The notes beneath the pieces are model-generated. The model was not told the DNA's origin and made no database searches. It was given only the letters and a program-made list of their open reading frames with translations. From the NCBI GenBank assembly GCA_022885665.1, contig JAGQDJ010000010.1, positions 124,001 to 188,000 of the forward strand: 64,000 bases of DNA. Direction: 5' to 3'. This document shows, in pieces, positions 22,770 through 34,100 of the stretch. Source of the stretch: Triops longicaudatus. Lineage: Eukaryota > Arthropoda > Branchiopoda > Notostraca > Triopsidae. A program made the translations under genes and the position numbers. Within the stretch, counting starts at the first letter, position 1. Every line of letters begins with the position of its first letter.

Positions 22770-25700
22770 ATGGAAGTCGAAGATTCCAACAGTGCACAAA
22801 ACTGGCCAGGAAGATGGTCTCACCTGAAGAAAATTCTCGAGCGAGATGGACCTTTGTCACACCCAGATTTCGAAGCGTCACCTAACAATTTGCAATTTAT
22901 GCTTGACAACTGCAAAGTAAAAGAAACAAAGATTACTTTTCTAATGCACATTACGTTCCTACACTATGTTTTCTAGGTTTTGGTGGTTGGTGCTGGCGGT
23001 TTAGGTTGCGAACTTCTCAAAAATTTGTGTCTAATGGGCTTTAAGCATATTCACGTCATCGACATGGATACCATCGATATCTCTAATTTGAACCGGCAGT
23101 TTCTGTTCCGCACGTCTGATGTCGGCAAACCCAAAGCAGACGTTGCTGCTGGTTTCATTAACAAACGTATTCCTGGAGCCCAAGTTACCCCGTATGCCAT
23201 TTAATAAAAATCTACCTATAAAACAAATTAATATAATAATTAAAATAGAACTTAAAATTTCTACATTTTGGTCTTTTTAACAGACTAAATATTTGAGTAA
23301 AGTAAATACGACTCATCAAAAGCATGACGTCGCGTAAAACTTTTTCCGAAAAATAAATTAATAAGATAATTTAGTTATTGAAAAAGAATAGAAAAGGAAA
23401 TAAATTTTTAAATCAAATAAGATTTATTGAATGGTTTGAAGCGTATTAAAGTATTCTAGTTGATTTTCAAGGCATTTTAAGAAAATCCAAGACTACGACG
23501 AGGACTTCTACCGCCAGTTTCATGTCGTGGTATGCGGTTTGGATTCAATTGTTGCTCGGCGTTGGATCAACGGCATGTTGATTTCATTGTTACGGTACGA
23601 AGACGGAGAGCTGGATCAAGCTTCCGTTATCCCGCTTATCGACGGAGGCACCGAAGGTTTCCGGGGCAACTCGCGCGTTATTTTACCCGGAATTACGGCA
23701 TGCATCGAATGTACTTTAGACCTCTTTCCACCGCAAGTATGCACTTAAAGACATTATTTATTTGTTTTTTATTTCATTTACTTTTGTTTGTTTTTACTTT
23801 TCGTCATTTTTTCAAATCGTTGTTTACTTCTAATTTTTTATTAACTATTGAGTGGCTTCATTTTGTTATTGTTTGGTAGATTTATTTTTATTTATTGTTA
23901 TTAATTATTTGTCCCTGTTTTTAGATCAATTTTCCTTTGTGTACTATCGCCCATACGCCTCGTTTGCCGGAACACTGCATCGAATACGTTCGGATCTTGC
24001 TGTGGTCCAAGGAAAATCCCTTCGGCGAGGACGTTGCCATTGATGGCGATGATCCTGCGCATGTTACGTGGATTTTGGAGAAGGCAGAACAGCGAGCTCG
24101 AGAATATGGTTCGTTTCAGTCATTTAAAGTTTTGTGGAGTCTTTAGTGTCTTTTATTTGAAGATTTATTTGAAAAAATTAATAATAAAAAAAACCTTTAA
24201 AAAGTAGTTGTTTTTAGAAAAATAAGGCCTCGATAATTAGCTCTTTTTTAAATACGGTTTGCATTTATTGACATTTGATAAAATCTAATAAAACCAATGT
24301 TCAGGTATAACTGGCGTGAACTATCGGCTTACTCAAGGCGTGATCAAGCACATTGTTCCAGCAGTAGCTTCCACCAACGCAGTCATTGCTTCAGCTTGTG
24401 CTACCGAAGTCTTCAAGATTGTATCCAGCGCAGCGTTGCCTCTGAATAACTACATGCTGTTTAACGATACCGAGGGCATTTACACGTACGCGTATGAGTC
24501 TGAGAAGAAAGTACGTTATTAAAAGCAAATCATATTTTTGGTAATGCGTTTTGTAAGGCACACTTATGGCCTTTAACTATAATGTTTTAAAAGGGTTTTC
24601 ATTTCACGGCGGAACTGACTGCAATAGAAAAAGCATTAGCATACACACTGGAGCAGTCACCAGGAAAACTTCATATCTTATCTAACGCAGAACCAGCGTT
24701 AAACGCTATAACGAACTGTAACGAAATAGAAACATTACCAGATAATCAAAAGATTCAAAATAACACAAGTTTATCAGAAAATGAAGCACAATCAATATCT
24801 TTGATTGTACCTGCCTGCCTACATTGGGTACCTGCCTACTTATGTCATATACTTACATTGGCGTACTAGGAAACGAGGAAGGGGATAAAACTGCCAAACA
24901 GGGAAAAATATTTGATCAAAAGCTAAATAGTTCGCTCACAAGAGATTAACTCATCACACTTGTAAATAATCGAGCGGAGAACGAGCATTTAGATAGCATT
25001 AAAACCACAACAGCACAGATGATATGGCAAAGGACGGAAAACACCAACCCACATAGGTGGAGAAGTGCTAAGAAGCGAAAAATCATGGTGGCGTTAACAC
25101 GGATTAAGGTGTGGTTATGACAAAATTGGAGTATGGCTGCATAGGTTTAACTTAAAAGATGATCCCCACTTGTAGAAAATTGGCGAATCGGAAGAAAGCG
25201 TACAGCACCTAGTCATTGAGTGTGCAAGTTTTACTCGTCAGAGCAACATTTTGTTTAACAAACTGAAAAAAAAAAATATTCTGGGTACCTCAACTGAAAT
25301 AGTGAAATCCGGGGCTAGACCCGCCTACGAACACATTTTTGTACAAAACATGCTGTGTGCGTTTTTAAAAGACACAGAAATAGTCGATATGGTCTAGTTA
25401 ATAAAGAGACACAACTAACAAGATTGTGTTGGTAGGAGTAATCAAACCTAGAAAGTTGAAGGAGAATAGTATGTCAAAGTATGACGTGGTTCGTTTATGA
25501 AAAATCAAACAACAGAAGGGTTTTCATTGTTGAAATGTATTTATAGGAAGATTGTCTCGCTTGCAGCCAAGTTCCTAAAACGTTAACATTCAAGCCCAAC
25601 GCTACGTTACGGCAAGTTCTCACCTTCTTGACTGACAGTCCCACCTACCAGATGCGCAATCCGGGAGTAACGTACATCAATGCGGATAACAAGAACCGCA

Positions 25701-26489
25701 CATTGTATCTCCCAAATGTGCCCAGTATTGAAGAACGTACACGGCCCAACTTGTCTAAAACGTTGAAAGGTAACATCCTGGATTATTTGTGATTAGTTAG
25801 ATAGCATCAACTGCGGTTATTATTAAAAAAAGCGCGCTTTTTTCGTTTTTCTTCACCATTTCAGCTAATTTTTTAGTAAAAAGTGAACGAAAATGAACAA
25901 AAGAACACTTTTTTTTTTTTTTTTACAAAACCAGAATCGAATAAGCTACGTGCGTTTTATGCACGTGTACGTCATGGTATGTGTATTCTGTTCTTAAGTT
26001 ACGTGTTCAAAATTACCCCACGCAGGTACAAATTTGAATGCGAACGAAAAACTGCGCGACAAAAATTATAGAAAAAAATATTGCAGAACGTTTTTTCTTA
26101 AAATTGTAAACGTAGGTCAGCCGAATACGCTTGACCATTTTCTGTAGAGTAAACGGTTTGCGTTATTTTTTAATATGAATGGAAAGGGAACGGCGGAAAA
26201 AGAGGGAATTAATTAAGTTAAAAACTTATGATTCCTGTCCATATTCGCACTTGGATGCACTTCCTACGGTTTTGGCTACTGGTTAATCTTGTCCGTCCAG
26301 TCTTTGATTTTTTTATCACTTTCGTAGACAAGTACAATCATTCTTCCTCTTGAAAGAATAACGCTCTTGAATTAAATACTTTGAAAAAAAAACTCTTTTC
26401 CAGAATTGGGCTTGGAGCATGGTACGCAGATCGTCGTCGCTGACATCACAACTCCGAATTCTGTGGTTTTCCAGCTTCACTTGGATTAA
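22770..26489 (+). CDS. UBA3: UBA3, catalytic subunit of the NEDD8-activating enzyme
   Basis: Adenylates NEDD8, forms a thioester and passes it to UBE2M; works with NAE1. Seven exons join in phase: 22770-22916, 22977-23191, 23472-23736, 23925-24108, 24305-24510, 25547-25769 and 26404-26489. They give 441 residues, against about 463 in human. The nucleotide-binding loop VLVVGAGGLGCELLKN lies about residues 50-65. The catalytic cysteine is in FPLCTIAHTPRLPEH (C215). Zinc ligands are CIEC (C198, C201) and CLAC in exon 6. The C-terminal ubiquitin-fold domain carries RTRPNLSKTLKELGL and ends VFQLHLD. Intron 5 holds a 912-bp retrotransposon fragment in the sense direction. AATAAA follows the stop by 18 bp. 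Confidence 0.97.
24604..25515 (+). mobile_element. 5'-truncated, decayed non-LTR retrotransposon fragment (RNase H region and 3' end)
   Basis: Lies in UBA3 intron 5. Conceptual reading shows RNase H-like phrases (TAELTAIEKALAYTLE, then an LSNAEPALNAI strand), then a GNEEGDKTAKQG segment typical of the end of the RNase H domain of jockey, I and R1-type elements. Next comes a tail with SEESVQHLVIECASF, matching the usual C-terminal zinc-knuckle region. Stops and frame changes interrupt it, so it is dead. The flanks are an identical 13-bp direct repeat at 24591-24603 and 25516-25528, which is the target-site duplication. Removing the insert and one repeat leaves an ordinary intron of about 111 bp. 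There is no clear poly(A) tail. Confidence 0.88.
25850..26035 (+). repeat. Dispersed AAGCTACGTG-type repeat, copy 1
   Basis: In UBA3 intron 6. Ordered motifs: TTTCAGCTAATTTTT, a T-rich run, GAATAAGCTACGTG, TTACGTGTTCAAA, then CCACGCAGGTAC. The same order is found at 42610-42775, 46150-46290 and, inverted, 53935-54105. Confidence 0.7.
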
Positions 26490-27531
26490 ACTAATTTAAT
26501 TTATGTCAATAAAACCATTTAACAGATTTACCACCGTTTGTTTGTTTTTCTTCAGAATTTTGAGATTCCTTTTTCCTTTCTGTACAAAAAGAACGCATAA
26601 GCAATGGAATAGTCTCACTCGATGTTTTTTTGGCAGGGTTTGAGCGAAGCAGTTAATTTTTTTTTGTGAAATATAAAAAATAACAACACAACACACAGAC
26701 AAACCCACGATATCATCAACATTGTCCAATTTCAAGGCAAATCAGTAGTAAGCTTGTAGGTAGAAACTAAAATCAAAACCAAGTAACTGTAACGATGGCA
26801 GGGGAGAAAGTATTCGTAACGTACAAAGCCAACTAAAAGACTTCCTGCCAGTCGAGAAAATATTATAAAAAAAATACAGCGACCAATGGTAGCAAATTAC
26901 ACTGAGCAAAAAAGTCGCTTGGTATAAATGAAATAACAAAGAGAGGGGACTGGGCGTGGTGCCCGGTTGTGTGCGAAATACATCTGCCAAACTAAAACTG
27001 GCTTGTTTTCTTCTGTTCCATTGTGACATCCATAAAACTTTCGAACATTCGGCCATTCGGACACACGCTTATTCTAAATATTTTCGAGACTAAAAACAGT
27101 TATTCTTGAACATCACTCACGCTTACATAGACAGAACATGGTTTCTCTTTTTGTCCAAGAAAAATTTAAAAATAGCAAAAAAATAAAAAAGAAAGTCCAA
27201 GACTTTCCATCACAAGAAACGCACTTCTCCAACGAAGAACATGTGACTGGGATTGGACGCAGAAAAAGAGGGCGGGGTTTATCAAATGTTTCTCCACCAG
27301 GGTGAAAAACAGGTTGTAATCCAAAAATAACCCTTTCGCTTGACAAAAAACAAGTGTAAGAAGATTTGTATGACAAAAATAAAAATGCCGAGTTTTTCCA
27401 TCCTACCACTTCTTCGTACAACTTATGTGTTTTGACTGATAAGTTCTTTTCCTTCCGCTTCCTTTTCTATTTTTACTTCTTTCCTTCAAACGAGATTTTC
27501 GCGTACTGCAGCGTATACGCCACAGTTTCGC
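26490..27531. other. Convergent 3' spacer between UBA3 and the phosphatase gene
   Basis: Holds the 3' ends of two converging genes. Open frames on the minus strand (26742-27421) lack conserved features. No AATAAA complement close to the phosphatase stop was identified with confidence. Confidence 0.5.
26508..26513 (+). terminator. UBA3 polyadenylation signal
   Basis: AATAAA begins 18 bases past the UBA3 stop codon, giving a very short 3' UTR. Confidence 0.65.
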
Positions 27532-28084
27532 TTAAGGAGACTCGGGTAAACTATGTGCATGATTCGTGACGTAGTACACTAGACCTTCGTACAACAATCC
27601 GTAATAACCCTACAAAAGAGAAAAAAGCGGATTATTAGTGTTTTCTGAATGTAGGGTGCTAATGTTAAGATTTACCGGATATTGAAGCATATAATGCCGC
27701 TGGGATCGAAGTTTTCTGGCAGTCGTAAAGACGTCGACTCGTCCTTCCAAACGAGCCTGCTCGATTAATATACATAGGCCGACCAAAACGGAACAACGTA
27801 AACTTCCAGTACTGGAAATGACAAAAATAAGGATATTCAATACGGCATAATAATTTTACAAAAACGAGCAAGTGAGTATATACCTGCAATGGACGCAAAT
27901 TGTGGCTTGTTCGGGATGCTGAGCTTGCAACGCTAAAGCTTCTATGGCTAATTTTACTAAACCAGCAACTTCCTTGCCGGATGGTACCCTTTCTTCATCT
28001 TCAGTACTGGGCCAACCCAAGAACTGCAAATGGCACACGTCGACTTCCTCACCCGTCTATTAGAAGTAGAAAATTAAATAGGAA

Positions 28085-28124
<40 letters not shown>

Positions 28125-31100
28125 TATATAAAGTTTTCCTTTAATTTCTCAACGTAGAGCAACACTCTAATTTTATTGTTTATATATATTATTATTTTGA
28201 TACGTACTTTATCATTTCTTAAAAGGAACGCCCGACTAATGTACGGTCCAATGGGTTTGCTGGAAACGTGTTTAATCACCATATGGTCAAACGAGATGGT
28301 CAAACCATCACCCGGCCAGTATTGCGGACACCGATAAGTTTCATTCCCGCACTAATAAAATATGGAATTAATAAGGAAACGCAACTGAAAGAAAGAAATA
28401 CTGCAATAGGCGAATGCCTAAGCTGCGATAAAGCAAAAATAAATCAAACTAAATAAATGGCATAACACGATAAACGAAATTTCATCAATAAAGAAATGTC
28501 GACCTAACTTCCGGGATCTACTGACGTAGGTACAAAGACAGCTGAACCCGGATGTAAGGATCTCTTTTAAAAAGATAATGAAAGAAATACCTGAATTTTT
28601 AAGTCCCATACACAAGTACACCTGAACCTTTTTGATTAATTTAGGCTATAAGCACCCCGATGTATCAAGACCCCAAGATTCACGTAAGAAAAACCTTCTT
28701 GTAAGAGACAGTCGCACTAACTTTCAGGTACCTCCTTCATGCATGTATCTCTCAAGTGATTTGTTCGATCAAAACAGGGATTTAAATGGATCTCGAGGTA
28801 AAGGTACCCCACATGTAAGAGAAACCCTCATATAAGATAAATTCTTCTTGGACCGTCAAATCTCTTTCATGCATATTTCACTCTTTTTGCTTAAAAGTAG
28901 TGTTTGGTATCGAACCCGGATGTACGAGGCAATCTTGTTTGACAGTCAATAGCCTATAGCATGTGTTTTTCCCTTTCCTTGGCCTACACATGGATTTGGG
29001 GATCGAACTCGGATGTAAGAGACACCTCAAATAAGAGGAGCCCTCACATAAGAGACTTTTTTCTGGCTTTGTTGATATCTGGTCTCTTACATAGGATTTT
29101 TACTGTAAACAAATAACGAAAAAAAGGATGTGTTTCCTTACTTCTGACAGCATAACAATAGCAGCGACATGTTGATCCATAATCATTTTCCAAAAATCGC
29201 AGGCAGTAGACTCTAACGGATCTTGTGTTACAATGAACGATTCCGTATTATCGTAACCCTTGATAAACAATCAAAACACAATTAAATATGTAAAACATGA
29301 ATAACAATGCACAAAGAAATAACAAGTAAAAAACAACAAAAATGTTTTAAGTAGATGAATATCGGAATATACAGCATATATATATTTTTTTTTTAATGAA
29401 AATACCTCAACGAAAGAAGCGTTAATATAAGTAGAATGTTCTCGTCCCGGCACCGGAGTCAGGATCACACGGTTACGGTCATACGGTACCACGTTGTCGT
29501 GACGGTTTTTACCACGGTTTTCTTCACCGGAACCAACCGTTAAGGCTTTCCGGTCTTCCACAACTTGACTCAGTTTCTAACCAAACAATTCAGTTAGCGA
29601 CACATCTCACTCTTTTCCTTTCCTCTAATTTAGAAAAACGCATTACTTCATATTCTTGTTCCCACGAGAAATTCTGCAAAGACTGGGTCGACTGTGTCAT
29701 CGATTTCCACAATGCCGGTAGTTCTGAAGCCTTCCGCTCCGTATTACCAAACTGCACCCATTCCATCAAAGCACGGTATACGAAAACGTATTGTTTCTAG
29801 AAAATACAGATAAAAATTTAAAAATCAAGAATTAATTCAGCAATCAAACTATAAGGTCAAACAATCACTATTAAAAAAAAATTGACTGATGTGAAGGACA
29901 CCAAAATCTAGACAGCAAAATGAGAATGTAAGAAACACAGATTATTTCATTGGTTTGTTTACTAAAAAAAATGGTGAGTGTACCATTGATTGGACTAAGA
30001 AGTTTCGCTGGTGACGTAAGTCGCACACCGTGTTGAAGACAGCAGCGACATTTTCTTCTTCCAACTGATCCAACAAGCAGTCGATTGCTACCAGAGTTCC
30101 GGTACGACCGACACCGGCGCTGCAGTGCACCAAAATCGGGCCACGGTCGGTGCTGTAGTCTTCCTGGATTCTCCGTAAGAACTTCAACAATGACGACGGA
30201 TACTCGGGAGCTTGGAAATCCTTCCAAACGATGAAATGATACTGAAAAACCGGTCGGACTTCACGTTCCAAAATGCCGTTTTCTTCATCGGGTGTATCTT
30301 TGCCGTTCCGAGTCGGAGAACTAGTTGTATTTTTAGGCCTTGAGACTTGCAACTCTCTGACGATGAATTCTATAAAATCCAAACAAACCAATTTGAAAAG
30401 CCAATACAAATAGGGAGAACCCTACAAAATAGGGAAACATTACTATTTTGTTAATCGAAACAAAATTATCTACTAGTTGTCCTATCCAGCCATCTTGGTA
30501 AATTGAAACTGCCATTTTGAAGATTGATAACTTGCTCAGCGCTTTTGACGGAAACCTCGTTCTATTAGTCTATTTTCATCCTTGCTTGCGCCTCAACAGT
30601 AGTCATGGTAGAAAGGAACGTTAAAACTATACAGTGAAGATAGAACACTATATCCCCCCTAAAACTTTTGTCACGCTTCAAGATGGGGTTTTGATCAAGC
30701 TTCAAGGTGGCGGCTATATATTTACCAAGATGGCCCACAGAAATTCTTCGATATAATTTTAATAGAATTCTAACTTAATATCAAGTCCAACTATTCAACA
30801 TGACTGAATCCACCTAGCTGATACTTTTTTTTCTGGCTGCTGAGCTTATAAGTTGCAATCGTTCTCAAGGTGTCGTTTTGATTTTTTCAAATAATCTATC
30901 TGTAGATATTTATATCGAAATATTTACTTATGCCAATTAATTATATCGTTAAAATTTGGCACTCTAAAAGCGAATTCAGATGGGGAAAAGTGCGCACCTA
31001 GTTTTTTAAACACAGCAAATCACTACATACATACACTTTCAAAGGCACATTTTTCATTGCTGGGGTCACGGTTCGAACAAGCCTAGGAGCGTCCTCCAGT

Positions 31101-34100
31101 GAACCCTATCTTGGGTCATGGACATCAGCTAGGACGGAATGCCGAGCCTCTCGTAACAAATATTGACGGAGCAGTCCTTCAACCTTGTACGAGGCCTACC
31201 TACGAGTATTTTGCAGGTCAACTTGTTTAGGACTATCTTTCTCAGCAGTCTTTCAAAAGACATGCGCTGTACATGCTCAAGCCAGCGTAATTGAAACCTC
31301 TCGATTTCAGGAGAAGCGGCTCTATGTTGTTTTTAATCCTATGCTTGCGAGTGGCACCTGCAACTCTCTGTATGAGTTTCATTTCAGCCGCCTGTATTCG
31401 GGACCCGATTCTTTCGTCTTAACCCATATTTCACGATCATAGGTGAGGGTAGGGACGTAAACGCTCTTAGAATAGAGAATTTTGCCGCCGGAGAAACCTC
31501 TGATCTGATATATCTCCAGTAAAACTGCAGAGGCCGTAGCAATGCGGCAGTTGAGCTCTGTCTACAGCAAATCACTGTTTCAAAAAGTGATAAAAACTCA
31601 GTGTAACAAACAGCGATTTGCTGTTTCACACACTCACTGCGTACTAGTTTTCCCAACTGAATTCGTGATATGAAAATTATCGTATCTTTGATTGGATCTG
31701 ATTTAAACCTTTCTCTATCTGGATTTGGACCTTTATGAAATTTTGAACTATTCGATCAGAACGGCATTTTCAATCAATGATCGAAAAAAGGTCTTGTTCG
31801 TCCGAAAAAAAAAAAAAAAAATTCGAACACTGCTCAGCAGAGCCTTACGGCACGTTTTGGCGTCTAATGGTGGATTTCGCGCTCTAGCCGCTAGGGGTGT
31901 AATTTGGTAAGGCTCTATAACCATACCCGAATAACGCGTTTCCTTGACGTGCAAGACTTGGATATCTCCATACATTTTCCGTCCACTGGGCAAGTGCATT
32001 CGTTCAAGCGTTTGATTGGGCGTGGGCGTCGGTGTTTGGCTACAGTGCCTGGGCAAGGAATTATCTGCACTGCCATTTAAGATGGTAGAGGGCGTCGAAG
32101 GCGCCGTTTCTGACACCGGGTCCACGTAGACTGGTTCCACCGAGCTCATTTTCGGGTCAGGATCCGGATCGGGCCAGTATTGGTGACACTTGGTTTTGTT
32201 GTATTCCTCCAAATTGGTAAGCATGACAATGATTTCGACCCGTTGTTCCCAGATCATACGCCAAAAGTCGACAACAGTGCTTTCCATAGGTCCTTGGGCG
32301 CAAATGAACTTTTTGCGCTCTTTGTAGCTCATAACGAAATTAGCGTTAACGTAATCTGTGCCAGGTAGGTTATCCTGCAGGGCTAATTTAACCCGGGTTT
32401 GGTCAAAGCATTTAATGTCCGGGTACCGGTTTTTGTGCGCGTTTTCGCGAGCGTCGGTAAAACGCGTCGTGCGATCGGGAAAACGCTCCGGTAACATTTC
32501 GAACTCGTGTTGGAAGCCGTTGTCGTTGTTTTGGTGACGCTCCAGGTAGGCAGTCACCATTTGGTCACGAGGGATAGGCTCGAAATTTGAGTTTTGAGAC
32601 GAGACTAATAATTCACGGCCGTCACGGAATTGACGTAACCAATATCGACAGGTGGCACCTAGGGACATTTCCAAGCCTTCGGCTTCGGCTACACGCTTGG
32701 CATAACGTCGTAAGGCTAACAAAACAGCGACAAGGCAAATTAGTATGAAGGCTAGGCCGCAAAGCACGCATAAAGCGACGATCAAGGGGAATGAGTCGTC
32801 ATGATACACGGGAGCCGCAAGAGTGACACGCGGCGTGGAGGGGTTCAAGTACTGACTGTAGAAACGACGTAATTTGTCAGGTGATGTATCGTCTTCCACT
32901 ATTAAAACAGAGAAAAATTACTAGTAATTGATTTTTAATGTTTTTATAGCAGTGAAAATGAAAAGAGTAAGTTTTAAAAAAATATTTTTAAAAATGCGTG
33001 AAGAAGAAAAGTGAGTTTTGGGAAAATTCGAGTTTTGGGAAAAAGTGCACAAGAAATTCTTTTTTTTTTTAAAAAAAAGAAAGAAAGATTCTAGCAATGC
33101 TCGAAAAGGTGTTTTTATACCAACGATTTCCACAACGGCAGTGTAATTCGCAGCAGGATCCAAACGACGATCTACAGGTAAGCCTCGACGTTTCCTGTTC
33201 AGGTTCGAAACTTCAGTCTTGGGAGCGATTTCAGACTCGTCCAAAGCCGCAGATTCTTCATCAAGGGGACATTTATCGCATGGAGAGCTCCCCGGTACGC
33301 GTTCTTCGTCACCAAGAATAATGTCTGCTAAAGAAGGTCCCCAGGCTATTCTACAAGTGGACAAAATACAGCAAAATTAGGAAATTCTAGGACTTTTTTA
33401 TTTTATTTTTTTTTTCAGTGAAAAGTTTAAAGAAAAGGAAAAAAAAATCCTATGAAAAAAAAAAAAAATCTAACGTAAAAATTTCTTACAATGATAATTC
33501 CTCTGCATAATACAATTCCGAAACGGGAGAATCTTTGCTCAGTTCTCGAGAATTCGCTAACAACTCCCGTACGGGCGGCAAGAGTTGTACTCCAGCGTGT
33601 GGTGCCATCTTGATTACGATTATCCTACAAAATAGACATAACAAAATTTACTTTCATTGCACTGTTCATAACATTTGGCTGCTACATCACAAGAATTATC
33701 TTTACGTTAACTTAAGATAAAAGAACAGAAAAGCCTTAACAAACTAACCAATCCGTGCTATAAATTTGAATCTCTTTAAGTTTTTTTAATTTGCACCCAG
33801 AAATGGTTTATGGGAACTGAGAATTAACACATATTTAAAAAAATACCTGACGCAGCAAATAACTCCATTTCTTTGCAAAAATCTCGGCATTCGCAACTTA
33901 AACATCCAATGGTCGTTATCAAAGTACGGAGACCAGTGGATACGGTTCAATATGCTGCGATCTGGCCCCGAAGGTGGCATAACGCACTGGGCTGACGCAG
34001 CTTCACCATTGCGTTTGGCTGACGTCACACCCAAGACTTGGACCGTGTACCGGGTATTGGGCATCAAGTTATCAAAATTACACGTCGAGACCGATCCGTC

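Noticed and set aside
28085..28121. Microsatellite considered as a possible CRISPR-like or regulatory array
   Set aside because: A plain AAT run in an intron; no spacers and a eukaryotic context.
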